Assembly: GCF_004005495.1 (NCBI RefSeq)
Contig: NZ_RZYA01000026.1
Coordinates: 59,626 to 123,625 of the forward strand
DNA: 64,000 bases
Direction: 5' to 3'
From: Streptomyces antnestii
GTDB lineage: Bacteria > Actinomycetota > Actinomycetes > Streptomycetales > Streptomycetaceae
Below are positions 1-8,517 of this stretch, in pieces. The notes under the pieces were generated by a model. It saw nothing but the letters and a program-made list of their open reading frames with translations. It was not told where the DNA came from and made no database searches. Each line of letters opens with the position of its first letter. The stretch's first letter is position 1. The position numbers and the translations under genes were made by a program.

Positions 1-2
1 TC

Positions 3-92
3 CTGAACAGCGGCGGCCACAACTTCAACACCTGGCGCCGCGAGATCCCGGCCACGCTCGTGTGGATGAGCGCACGCCTCACGAAGAGCTGA
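3..92 (+). CDS. C-terminal end of a putative esterase (partial)
   Basis: The window opens inside a gene: frame 3 reads 29 residues with GGHNFNTWRREIP and ends at TGA. A Gly-Gly-His followed by W-x-x-x-IP is how many actinobacterial esterase-D/antigen-85-like alpha/beta hydrolases place their catalytic His near the C-terminus. Only the tail is present, so the family call rests on one motif. The start lies outside the window. Confidence 0.5.
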   Translation: MNSGGHNFNTWRREIPATLVWMSARLTKS

Positions 93-127
93 GGCGACGG
101 CAGTCGGCAGCGGGCTGGGGGCGCCGC

Positions 128-240
128 GAGCTCGCGGGCCTCGGAGCCGGGGTGCCGGGGGTGTCGGGGAGCTCACGGGCCCTCGGAGCCGGGGGTGCCG
201 GGGCGCTTACGGGCCCTCGGAGCCGGGGAGCTCACGGCCC
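128..240. repeat. Degenerate ~32-bp tandem repeat, intergenic
   Basis: Three to four imperfect copies of a unit containing gagctcacgggccctcgg and agccggggtgccgggg fill the gap between the two flanking stop codons. No gene is visible here; both neighbours converge on it. Confidence 0.7.
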
Positions 241-243
241 CCC

Positions 244-1392
244 TCAGAACCCCGTCACCGTCTCCAGTTCGACCTCCGCGCGCGTGATGGCCCTGGCTTC
301 CGCCGCCGTCGAGCGGCGCAGCGCCTCGTGCAGCCGGGCCGGGGTGAGGACGCCGAGGAAGCGGCCCTCGCCCCGCTCGTCGATGACCGCGATCCAGCCC
401 GCGTCATGCTGGAGCATCGTGGCGAACGCCCGCTTCAGGGAGGCTCCGAGAGGCAGCCACGCCTCCATGCGGCGGGCGTGCTCGCGGACCGTACCGCTCT
501 GTACGCGCGCGTGCTCGGCGGAGATCCAGCCGTGCAGGTTGTCGTCGCCGTCGAGGACCACCGCCCACGGCGCGTCGAGCGTGGCCGGCAGCGGGTCGTC
601 GAGGTGTACGACGGGCGGCTGTTCGAGGTCGCTCTCCTCGATGGGCGTGACCGAGAGGCGCTTGAGGCCCCGGTCCGCGCCGACGAAGTCGGCCACGTAG
701 TCCGTCGCGGGCGCGCCGAGGACCGTCGACGGCGTGTCGAACTGCTCGATGCGGCCCTGCCCGTACACGGCGATCCGGTCGCCGAGACGGACGGCCTCCT
801 CGATGTCGTGCGTGACGAACAGGACGGTCTTGCGCACGGCCTGCTGCAGGCGCAGGAACTCGTTCTGCAGGCGCTCGCGCACGACCGGGTCGACCGCGCC
901 GAACGGCTCGTCCATGAGGAGCACGGGTGGGTCGGCCGCCAACGCCCGTGCCACACCGACGCGTTGGCGTTGCCCGCCGGAGAGCTGGTCGGGGTAGCGG
1001 TCACCGAACGTGCCCGGATCGAGCCCGACCAGGTCCAGGAGTTCGGCGGCACGCTCGCGGGCCTTGGCGCGCTTGACGCCGAGGAGGTGCGGGACGGTCG
1101 CCGTGTTGTCGAGGACCGTCTTGTGCGGGAAGAGGCCGACCTGCTGGATGACGTAGCCGATGCGGCGCCGGAGTCGGACCGGGTCGACGCCGGATATGTC
1201 GTCGCCGTCGAGGAGGATCCGGCCCTCGGTCGGTTCGATGAGCCGGTTGACCATCTTCATCGTGGTGGTCTTGCCGCAGCCCGACGGCCCGACCAGCGTG
1301 ACGAGTTCCCCCTCGTTCACCTCGAAGGACAGGTCGTCGACGGCCGTGGTCCCGTCGGCGTACCGCTTGGTGACGTGCTCGAACCGGATCAT
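244..1392 (-). CDS. Glycine betaine/choline-type ABC transporter ATP-binding protein
   Basis: ATPase of an osmoprotectant importer (OpuCA/ProV type), 382 residues. It has Walker A GPSGCGKT (about 35-42), signature LSGGQRQRVGVARAL, Walker B LLMDEP followed by FGAVDP, and a C-terminal CBS-like region that in this family senses ionic strength. The ATG at 1392 (MIRFEHVTKRY) is chosen because the domain begins there; longer in-frame starts would add unrelated low-complexity sequence. It is divergent from the two permeases and binding protein that complete the transporter; the 184-bp gap must hold both promoters. Confidence 0.93.
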   Translation of the reverse strand: MIRFEHVTKRYADGTTAVDDLSFEVNEGELVTLVGPSGCGKTTTMKMVNRLIEPTEGRILLDGDDISGVDPVRLRRRIGYVIQQVGLFPHKTVLDNTATVPHLLGVKRAKARERAAELLDLVGLDPGTFGDRYPDQLSGGQRQRVGVARALAADPPVLLMDEPFGAVDPVVRERLQNEFLRLQQAVRKTVLFVTHDIEEAVRLGDRIAVYGQGRIEQFDTPSTVLGAPATDYVADFVGADRGLKRLSVTPIEESDLEQPPVVHLDDPLPATLDAPWAVVLDGDDNLHGWISAEHARVQSGTVREHARRMEAWLPLGASLKRAFATMLQHDAGWIAVIDERGEGRFLGVLTPARLHEALRRSTAAEARAITRAEVELETVTGF

Positions 1393-1576
1393 GGGTCCCC
1401 ATTGTGCCGGGCGGTCGCGGTCTGTGGGCGGCCGCCGTGTGAAGGCCGTGTTGCGCCGGGACTTGGAGTCTCGGCGATTGTCAGTGGCGGGGGCTAGGGT
1501 CGTCCGCAGTCGGAATGACGCGCTCGCGGGCGCGGTTCGCAGACATGGGTTCGGGGATTCGGGGGAGGTGGGACGG

Positions 1577-2299
1577 GTGAGCAGTCCCAACTGCATGGTG
1601 ACCAACGAGTGGGTGTGCGGGGAGTACCTCCGCTCCCGCAGGCAGGAGCTGGTCGACGCGGTCGTCCAGCACATCGGCATCACGGCGGCCGCCGTCGTGA
1701 TCGGGGTGCTGATCGCCTTCCCGCTGGCCCTGCTCGCCCGGCACCGGCCCGCCTTCGCGGGCCCGGTCCTCGGCCTGACGACGGTGCTCTACACGATCCC
1801 GTCGCTCGCCATGTTCTCGCTGCTGCTCCCGCTGTTCGGGCTCTCCGCCTCGCTCGTGGTCACCGGACTCGTCCTCTACTCCCTGACGATCCTGGTGCGG
1901 AACACCCTGGCGGGCCTCCAGGCCGTGCCGGAGGAGGCGAGAGAGGCGGCCCGCGGCATGGGGTACGGGCCGGTCCGGCTGCTGTGGGAGGTCGAGCTGC
2001 CGCTGGCGCTGCCCGCCCTGCTCGCCGGCGTACGGATCGCCACGGTCTCCACGGTCGCCCTGACGACGGTCGGCGCGATCATCGACTACGGCGGCCTGGG
2101 CACGCTGATCCTCGACGGGCTCGACAGCGACTTCAAGGCCCAGGTGCTCACGGCGTCCGTGCTGTGCGTGCTCCTCGCCGTGGCCGCCGACCTGCTGCTG
2201 CTCGCTCTCCAGCGGTGGCTGACCCCCTGGACCCGCGCCTCGTCCCGGGCGCCCCGAATACGCAGACGTACCACCCAGAAGGCGGCGCAGACGGCATGA
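1577..2299 (+). CDS. Osmoprotectant ABC transporter permease 1
   Basis: Inner-membrane permease of the betaine-type importer, 240 residues. It has five to six hydrophobic segments and the EAA loop (EEAREAARGMGYG) that docks on the ATPase. GTG 1577 is preceded by ggaggtg at good spacing; ATG 1595 is the alternative. The stop overlaps the next start (ATGA), so translation is probably coupled to the second permease. Confidence 0.92.
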   Translation: MSSPNCMVTNEWVCGEYLRSRRQELVDAVVQHIGITAAAVVIGVLIAFPLALLARHRPAFAGPVLGLTTVLYTIPSLAMFSLLLPLFGLSASLVVTGLVLYSLTILVRNTLAGLQAVPEEAREAARGMGYGPVRLLWEVELPLALPALLAGVRIATVSTVALTTVGAIIDYGGLGTLILDGLDSDFKAQVLTASVLCVLLAVAADLLLLALQRWLTPWTRASSRAPRIRRRTTQKAAQTA

Positions 2300-2976
2300 G
2301 CGCGATGGCGGGGGCCTACGACTGGCTGACGACGGGGGCCAACTGGCAGGGCGAGAAAGGGGTGTGGCACCGGCTCGCCGAGCATCTGTACTTCAGCGGA
2401 GTCACCCTCCTGGTGTCGTGTCTGATCGCGCTCCCGCTCGCGCTGTGGCTCGGGCACATCGGCAAGGGAGGCGGCCTCGCGGTGAACGTGTCGAACGCGG
2501 GCCGTGCGGTGCCCACGCTCGGGGTGCTCGTCGTGCTGACGCTGACGCCGCTCGGCCGGCACGGGGACCTGCCGACATTCATCGCGCTCGTCCTGTTCGC
2601 GGTGCCGCCGCTGCTGACCAACGCGTACATCGGGATGCGCGAGGTCGACCGGTCCGTCGTCGAGGCGGCGCGGGGGATGGGAATGAGCGGCGGGCAGGTG
2701 TTCCGCCGGGTCGAACTCCCGCTGGCCTACCCGATGGTGATGACCGGGGTCCGGTCGGCGGCGGTCCAGGTCATCGCGACGGCGACGCTCGCCGCGATGG
2801 CGGGCAAGGGCGGGCTCGGGCGCATCATCACCGCCGGCTTCAACCTTCAGGACACGCCTCAGGTCGTCGCGGGCGCGGTCCTGGTGGCGGTGCTCGCGCT
2901 GCTCGTGGAGGGCGTCCTGGTGGGCGTGGGGCGGGTGCTGAACCCGATGAGGGGCCGCTCCGCCGCGGCGCGCTGA
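2296..2976 (+). CDS. Osmoprotectant ABC transporter permease 2
   Basis: Second permease subunit, 226 residues, with an EAA loop (EAARGMGMSGGQV) and six hydrophobic stretches. ATG 2296 lies within the stop of the first permease. The binding-protein gene follows after about 83 bp, a gap that holds two near-identical 14-bp copies of cttcccgtttcagg-like sequence. Confidence 0.92.
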   Translation: MSAMAGAYDWLTTGANWQGEKGVWHRLAEHLYFSGVTLLVSCLIALPLALWLGHIGKGGGLAVNVSNAGRAVPTLGVLVVLTLTPLGRHGDLPTFIALVLFAVPPLLTNAYIGMREVDRSVVEAARGMGMSGGQVFRRVELPLAYPMVMTGVRSAAVQVIATATLAAMAGKGGLGRIITAGFNLQDTPQVVAGAVLVAVLALLVEGVLVGVGRVLNPMRGRSAAAR

Positions 2977-3059
2977 CTCCTTCGGACTTCCGGCTCAGGG
3001 CTTCCCGTTTCAGGACTTCCCGTTTCAGATCAATCCGGCTTTCGATTGGGTGGACAACG

Positions 3060-4046
3060 ATGAACAGCAGAACGCGACGGATCGCCGTGGCGGCGGTCGC
3101 CGTCGGCGCGCTCACCACCGGGCTCACCGCGTGCGGCGGGGACAGCCTGGAGAGCGGCAAGGGCGGTAAGGGCGGCACGTCCGGCTCGGACACGGCGGGC
3201 GGTGGCAAGAAGGGCGCGGTCGTCGTCGGCGCCGCCGGTTTCACCGAGTCGAAGGTCCTCGCCGAGCTCTACAAGCAGGCTCTGGACGACGCGGGTTACT
3301 CCGCGTCGGTCAAGACCGTGGAGAACCGCGAGATCTACGAGCCGCAGCTCGCCAAGGGCGCGATCGACGTCGTCCCGGAATACGCGGCGACGCTCGCGGA
3401 ATTCCTCAATCTCAAGAAGAACGGCGCGGACGCCAAGCCCGTCGCCTCAAGTGATCTTGATGCGACGGTCACCGCGCTGCGCGGGCTCGCCGCGCCCGAG
3501 GGACTGACGGCGCTCGACGCCGGACAGGCCGTCGACCAGAACGCCTTCGCGGTGAGCGCGGATTACGCGAAGAAGCACCACCTGAAGACCCTTTCGGATC
3601 TCGGTAAGTCCGGCCAGAAGGTGAAGATCGCGGCCGGTGACGAATGCGAGAAGCGGCCGTTCTGCGCCCCGGGCCTGGAGAAGACGTACGGCATCAAGGT
3701 CGCGGGCATCGACCCCAAGGGCGTCGGCACCACGCAGGCCAAGCAGGCCGTGAAGAACGGCGAGGACCAGCTGGTCCTGACGACCACCACGGACGCCACG
3801 CTGAAGAACTTCGGCCTCGTCCTCCTGGAGGACGACAAGAAGCTCCAGAATGCGGACAACATCATTCCGGTCGTGAACACCAAGGACGCGGGGGGTAAGG
3901 AGATAGCAGGCGTACTCGGGAAGCTCACCAAGACGCTCACGACCGCCGATCTCGTCGAGCTCAACCGGAAGGTCGACGCGGAACGCCAGAAGGAAGCCGA
4001 TGTGGCCAAGGACTATCTCCGGTCGAAGGGTCTCCTGAAGAACTGA
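3060..4046 (+). CDS. Betaine-type substrate-binding lipoprotein
   Basis: Extracytoplasmic receptor of the importer, 328 residues. The N-terminus is a lipoprotein signal: basic MNSRTRR, a hydrophobic stretch and lipobox LTAC with the lipidated Cys at 25, then a Gly/Ser/Lys linker. The body starts GAAGFTESKVLAELY and contains VVPEYAAT, typical of OpuAC/QAT-family ligand-binding proteins. Distal gene of the permease run. The ligand (betaine, choline, carnitine or proline) cannot be fixed from sequence alone. Confidence 0.92.
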   Translation: MNSRTRRIAVAAVAVGALTTGLTACGGDSLESGKGGKGGTSGSDTAGGGKKGAVVVGAAGFTESKVLAELYKQALDDAGYSASVKTVENREIYEPQLAKGAIDVVPEYAATLAEFLNLKKNGADAKPVASSDLDATVTALRGLAAPEGLTALDAGQAVDQNAFAVSADYAKKHHLKTLSDLGKSGQKVKIAAGDECEKRPFCAPGLEKTYGIKVAGIDPKGVGTTQAKQAVKNGEDQLVLTTTTDATLKNFGLVLLEDDKKLQNADNIIPVVNTKDAGGKEIAGVLGKLTKTLTTADLVELNRKVDAERQKEADVAKDYLRSKGLLKN

Positions 4047-4155
4047 TCGGCGAGACAGGCGAGTTCGGGGGAGAAGGGGAGTGGCGGCGGGTAAGGGCAC
4101 GGGATTTTGGCGCCCGGGGCACCACGATTCGCCTACGCGCGGTAAGTTTCTGGCC

Positions 4156-5322
4156 ATGCCACGTGGACGTCACCGCCATTCCCCACCCCTGCACAGGTTG
4201 CTTCCTCCATCGGCGATCGCAGGCGTCCCGCTCGTCTGCGCGGCCGGCGCCTGGCTGACCGCCGAACCGTTCGTGCTGCGCGGCCTGGCCGGCGTCGCCG
4301 CGTGCGTCGCCGTGGTCGGCGCGATCGTCATGCGCCGCTGGGACCGGCTCGCGGGCAAGCGCGTCGCCGAGCTGAACCGGTCGCGGGCGAGCGACGAGTG
4401 GCGCCACGACGAGCGGATCGCCGAACTCGAGTCCGACCTCGACGAGTCGCGTGAGCTGCGGGGCAAGCTGGAGGCGCGGCTGCGGGCCAAGCGTACGGAG
4501 CTGGCGGCCCTGCGCAACGAGCACGCGGCCCTGCTGCGGCGTTACGCGACGGCGGAGACGGAGCGGGCCAGCGCCCTGGAGGGCCGCAGGCAGCTCGCGA
4601 TAGAGGCGTCGGCGCCGGCACGTGCGCTGCCGGCGGCGGCCGAACCGGCCCCGGGTGCCGAACTGGTCCCGGCGCAGCGCGCCACGTCGGCCGACGCCCC
4701 GGCGACGCCTCCGGACACGTCCCCGGCGACTCCTCCGCAGGCGTCTCCGGCATCGGCAACGGCAACGCCTCTGGCGACCTCCCCGGTGCTCTACCTGCGG
4801 GCCAACGCGGCGCTCGACCGCCTGGCGCGCGGCGCGCATCCTCGCGGGGGCGACGCCGGTCAGGGTCAGGCCCGTCAGGAAACGGGCCCGCAGGACGTGC
4901 GGAACGAGCGGAACGAGCGGAAAGAGCAGGGAGAGACACCGCAGGGGAAGTCCGAGGCGGCCCGCGCACAGGAGCTCCAGCACGCGGCCGCCCGTCCGTC
5001 CGGCGTCCCCGGCCACTTCACCGTTCCGGCCGCGGCGGCGGTCGTCCCGCCCGCGGCGGTGCGGCGGTCCCCGGTCGAGGGCGGTTTCGACTTCTTCGGC
5101 ACGAAGGCCGTGGCGCCCGCCGCCCTGGAGGCCGTACAGAACCAGGACCTCGCGGATGTCGTCGGCGAGGAGGCCATGGCGCTGCACAAGGCGGACGCGG
5201 AGGCCGAGTTCAAGCAGGCCGACGCCGAGGGCGAGGCCGTGAGCCAGGTCATCGACCTCACGGCGCACGACGAGACGGAACAGATCGACGTGGCGGAGCT
5301 GCGGTCCGCGCTGGGGGCGTAG
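4156..5322 (+). CDS. Hypothetical membrane-anchored coiled-coil protein
   Basis: 388 residues from ATG 4156. Two closely spaced hydrophobic segments near the N-terminus (about 20-60) are followed by a charged heptad-like region rich in E, R and L (coiled coil, about 65-145), then a long Ala/Pro/Thr-rich linker and a short conserved-looking tail (EGGFDFFGTKAV ... IDLTAHDETEQIDVAEL). A longer GTG start at 4081 exists but adds only low-complexity residues. I do not recognise a functional family; a cell-envelope or scaffold role is inference. Confidence 0.8.
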   Translation: MPRGRHRHSPPLHRLLPPSAIAGVPLVCAAGAWLTAEPFVLRGLAGVAACVAVVGAIVMRRWDRLAGKRVAELNRSRASDEWRHDERIAELESDLDESRELRGKLEARLRAKRTELAALRNEHAALLRRYATAETERASALEGRRQLAIEASAPARALPAAAEPAPGAELVPAQRATSADAPATPPDTSPATPPQASPASATATPLATSPVLYLRANAALDRLARGAHPRGGDAGQGQARQETGPQDVRNERNERKEQGETPQGKSEAARAQELQHAAARPSGVPGHFTVPAAAAVVPPAAVRRSPVEGGFDFFGTKAVAPAALEAVQNQDLADVVGEEAMALHKADAEAEFKQADAEGEAVSQVIDLTAHDETEQIDVAELRSALGA

Positions 5323-5370
5323 CGTCCGGCCCGAGCGGTCGGGCACGCGGTACGTCAACGCGGTACGTGA

Positions 5371-5415
5371 ACGGGGTGGGGCCTCGGTGTGACACACACC
5401 GAGGCCCCACCCCGT
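5371..5415. terminator. Bidirectional terminator hairpin
   Basis: A perfect 21-bp stem (arms 5371-5391 and 5395-5415, containing ggggtggggcctcggtgtg and its complement) with a 3-nt loop lies between two convergent genes. There is no T-tract, usual for Streptomyces terminators. Confidence 0.85.
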
Positions 5416-5469
5416 CTCCGTGCCCCCACCCGTTTCCGTGTGCCGCCACCCGTCTCTGCTCCCTCACCC

Positions 5470-6825
5470 TCATGACGACATCCACCGGTCCGGGCGGGCC
5501 ACTCTCCGGCCCGTGCGGGAGCGGTCCGCCTGGGCGCGCAGGAGTTCCACCGCCTCGCCCGCGTCCCGCAGCCGCGCCGTCACCGTCTGGTTCGCGCCCG
5601 TGTCCACATGGACGTCGGCCACGCCCCGCCATCGCTCCCAGGGCCCCTGTGTGAGCCGCACGCTCTGCACCTTCGCGTGCGGCACGAGGGCGAGCCGCCG
5701 CCGGACGAGCCCGTGCCGGGCGGCGAACACGGCATCGGTGGTCGCGAGCCCGTAGCCGCGCCACCAGAGGGGCACGCACCACCCCGAGCGTCGGGGCGGC
5801 CGGGTGAACGCCTCCGCGCCCGGCACCGTCACACCCGGCAGCGCCCGCTCCACCACGCCCCGCGCGACCTCGCGCGGGGCGACGGGCACGAGCACGGAGT
5901 TCGACGAGCCGGCGACGGCCAGTTCCACCCGCACCCAGCCGAGCCGCCGCCACAGCAGCGGCTCCACGATGCGTACGGTCTGCACCCGCCCCGGCGGCAC
6001 CGTCTCGTGGTCGCGGTCGAGGAGTCCGTGGTCGATGCGCAGGCCGTCCGGCGACTCGCCCACCGTCCAGTCGTACTCCTTGATGAAGCGGCCCACGCTG
6101 TTCGTGCCCGCGCCGCCGAGGAGGGGGACGGCCGCCGCGACCACGGTCCACAGGCTGTGCGTGGCCAGCCACAGCAGGGACGGCACGACGAGCGCGGCGA
6201 GCAGCATCGCGAAGGGCGCGCCGGTGAGCAGGATCGCGACCGCGAGCATGCGGGGCGGCACGTGCAGGAGCTGCTCGGCCGGTGCCTCGCCGACGTCGTG
6301 CACGCTCTCGGGGGCGAACCCGGCGGCGCGGGCGAGGAGTTCGGCGCGCAGTGCGCGGGCCTCACGCTCGCCGAGAAAGGCGAGTTCGTCCCGCTTGTCC
6401 GCGCCGATGACGTCCAGTCTGAGTTTGGCGACGCCTATGAAGCGGGCCAGCAGCGGCTGGGTGACGTCCACGGCCTGGATCCGGTCGAGCCGGATGTGGG
6501 CGGTGCGGCGGAACAACAGGCCGGTGCGGATGCGCAGTTCGGTGTCGGTGACGGAGAAGTGGGTGAACCACCAGGACAGGAATCCGTAGAGGGCGGCGGC
6601 CGGGATCAGTACGGCGAGGCCCAGGAGGACCGTGGTCGCGGTCAGCTGGACGAGCCTGCGCTGCGCCTCGTTCAGGTCGTGGGCCGCCCAGCCGAGGACG
6701 ACCGCGACGGGCGCCCAGGCCCGGCGCAGCGGCGTGACGGGGTGCAGCCGCCGTTCCCGCGCCGCCGCGTCGCCGGGCGCGTCCGCGGCGCCGGGTGCGT
6801 CCGCAGGGGCGTCCGGGGCGGTCAC
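5470..6825 (-). CDS. PH domain-containing membrane protein (YdbT-like)
   Basis: 451 residues with paired transmembrane segments (about 55-80, 180-235) alternating with bacterial PH (bPH2/DUF304) modules. The repeated signature RIRTGLLFRRTAHIRLDRIQ and later DHGLLDRDHETVPPGRVQT marks at least two, probably three, modules. The start overlaps the stop of the upstream PH gene by 4 bp. In Bacillus the YdbS/YdbT pair is linked to envelope stress resistance; the same pairing here suggests a similar membrane role, as inference. Confidence 0.88.
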   Translation of the reverse strand: MTAPDAPADAPGAADAPGDAAARERRLHPVTPLRRAWAPVAVVLGWAAHDLNEAQRRLVQLTATTVLLGLAVLIPAAALYGFLSWWFTHFSVTDTELRIRTGLLFRRTAHIRLDRIQAVDVTQPLLARFIGVAKLRLDVIGADKRDELAFLGEREARALRAELLARAAGFAPESVHDVGEAPAEQLLHVPPRMLAVAILLTGAPFAMLLAALVVPSLLWLATHSLWTVVAAAVPLLGGAGTNSVGRFIKEYDWTVGESPDGLRIDHGLLDRDHETVPPGRVQTVRIVEPLLWRRLGWVRVELAVAGSSNSVLVPVAPREVARGVVERALPGVTVPGAEAFTRPPRRSGWCVPLWWRGYGLATTDAVFAARHGLVRRRLALVPHAKVQSVRLTQGPWERWRGVADVHVDTGANQTVTARLRDAGEAVELLRAQADRSRTGRRVARPDRWMSS

Positions 6826-7334
6826 AGTCCCGCCGATCGGGCCTCGCCGAGTTCGGTGAGCCGGTCGCGGAGGCGTTCGGCCTCGGGCGGCGTCAGGCCG
6901 GGGATGGTCGCGTCGGTCGCCGCGGCGGCGGTGTGCAGCTGGAGGCTCGCGAGCCCGAACCGCCTCTCCAGGGGGCCGGACGTGACCTCGACGAGCTGCA
7001 TGCGCCCGTACGGCACGATCGTTTCCTCACGCCACAGGACGCCCCGGCTGATCAGCAGGTCGTCGGCGCGCTCGGCGTAGCGCCACGAGCGCCAGTTACG
7101 GCCGAGCATCGCCCAGCCCCACAGCAGCGCGGCGAGCGGCAGCAGCGCGAACGCCGCCCACGCGCCCCCGGCGAACGCACCGAGCAGCGCCCCCGCCAGG
7201 ATCGTCAGCGGTACGAGCCACAGCGCGAGCAGCAGCCTGCGCACCCTCAGCAGCCCCCTGGGAAGCCCGGTCCACACCGGCTCGCCCGCGGTTCCCGCAC
7301 CCGGATCCGCCGTCCCCTCGGTCCCCGTCTCCAT
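6822..7334 (-). CDS. PH domain-containing membrane protein (YdbS-like)
   Basis: 170 residues: two hydrophobic segments (about 35-80) followed by one bPH2 module (SRGVLWREETIVPYGRMQLVEV). First gene of a two-gene operon with the larger PH protein (4-bp overlap). Divergent from the nuoD paralogue, with start codons about 30 bp apart, so the two promoters must overlap. Confidence 0.87.
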   Translation of the reverse strand: METGTEGTADPGAGTAGEPVWTGLPRGLLRVRRLLLALWLVPLTILAGALLGAFAGGAWAAFALLPLAALLWGWAMLGRNWRSWRYAERADDLLISRGVLWREETIVPYGRMQLVEVTSGPLERRFGLASLQLHTAAAATDATIPGLTPPEAERLRDRLTELGEARSAGL

Positions 7335-7365
7335 GCACCCACCCTATGTACGAGACACTGTTCCC

Positions 7366-8517
7366 ATGACGCCCACGACGGAGACCACGGTCGGCATCGG
7401 CGGCGCCGCCGAGACCACCGACATGGTGCTCAACATCGGCCCGCAGCACCCGTCGACGCACGGGGTGCTGCGCTTGCGCCTCGTCCTCGACGGCGAGCGC
7501 ATCCAGCAGGCCGAGCCGGTCATCGGCTATATGCACCGCGGTGCCGAGAAGCTCTTCGAGGCCCGCGACTACCGGCAGATCGTAATGCTGGCCAACCGCC
7601 ACGACTGGCTCTCCGCCTTCTCGAACGAGCTCGGCGTCGTCCTCGCCGTCGAGCGGATGCTCGGCATGGAGGTACCGGAGCGCGCGGTGTGGCTGCGGAC
7701 GCTGCTCGCGGAGCTGAACCGGGTCCTCAACCACCTGATGTTCCTGGGTTCGTACCCGCTTGAACTGGGCGGAATCACCCCGGTGTTCTACGCGTTCCGG
7801 GAGCGCGAGGAACTGCAGAACGTCATGGAGGAGATCTCCGGCGGCCGCATGCACTACATGTTCAACCGCGTCGGCGGTCTCAAGGAGGACCTGCCGGCCG
7901 GCTGGACCACCCGCGCACGCGCGGCGGTCGCCTCGGTGCGCTCGCGCATGGACGTGTACGACAACCTGGTCCTCGGGAACGAGATCTTCCGCGGCCGCAC
8001 GCGCGACGTCGGCGTGCTCTCTCCGGAGGCGGTGCACTCCTACGGAGTGAGCGGTCCGATCGCCCGCGCCTCCGGAGTCGACTTCGACCTGCGCCGCGAC
8101 GAGCCGTACCTCGCCTACGGGGACCTCCAGGACACACTGAAGGTCGTCACCCGCGGCGAGGGTGACTGCCTGGCCCGTTTCGAGGTCCTCCTGGAGCAGA
8201 CGCACAACGCCCTCGAACTCGCCGACGCCTGCCTGGACCGGCTCGCCGAGCTGCCGCCGGGCCCCGTCAACCAGCGCCTCCCGAAGGTCCTCAAGGCTCC
8301 CGAGGGCCACACGTACGCGTGGACCGAGAACCCGCTCGGGATCAACGGCTACTACCTGGTCAGCAAGGGCGAGAAGACGCCGTACCGGCTCAAGCTGCGG
8401 TCGGCCTCGTACAACAACATCCAGGCGCTCACCGAGCTGCTGCCCGGCACGCTCGTCGCGGACATGGTGGCGATCCTCGGGTCACTGTTCTTCGTCGTCG
8501 GCGACATCGACAAGTAG
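7366..8517 (+). CDS. nuoD2: NADH-quinone oxidoreductase subunit D paralogue
   Basis: 383 residues, homologous to the 49-kDa/NuoD subunit that lines the quinone pocket of complex I. Hallmarks are NIGPQHPSTHGVLRL, GYMHRGAEKLFE, DRHDW-like NRHDWLSAF and the C-terminal LPGTLVADMVAILGSLFFVVGDIDK. ATG 7366 gives the usual N-terminus; an upstream ATG at 7333 would add 11 residues. No other nuo genes are nearby, so this is a solo second copy of unknown complex membership. Its 3' end overlaps the convergent methyltransferase gene by 36 bp. Confidence 0.92.
   Translation: MTPTTETTVGIGGAAETTDMVLNIGPQHPSTHGVLRLRLVLDGERIQQAEPVIGYMHRGAEKLFEARDYRQIVMLANRHDWLSAFSNELGVVLAVERMLGMEVPERAVWLRTLLAELNRVLNHLMFLGSYPLELGGITPVFYAFREREELQNVMEEISGGRMHYMFNRVGGLKEDLPAGWTTRARAAVASVRSRMDVYDNLVLGNEIFRGRTRDVGVLSPEAVHSYGVSGPIARASGVDFDLRRDEPYLAYGDLQDTLKVVTRGEGDCLARFEVLLEQTHNALELADACLDRLAELPPGPVNQRLPKVLKAPEGHTYAWTENPLGINGYYLVSKGEKTPYRLKLRSASYNNIQALTELLPGTLVADMVAILGSLFFVVGDIDK

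Noticed and set aside
328..1497. Long plus-strand frame antisense to the ABC ATPase
   Set aside because: It mirrors the third-position GC bias of the real gene and has no recognisable domain; the same reasoning removes other long antisense frames across the window.
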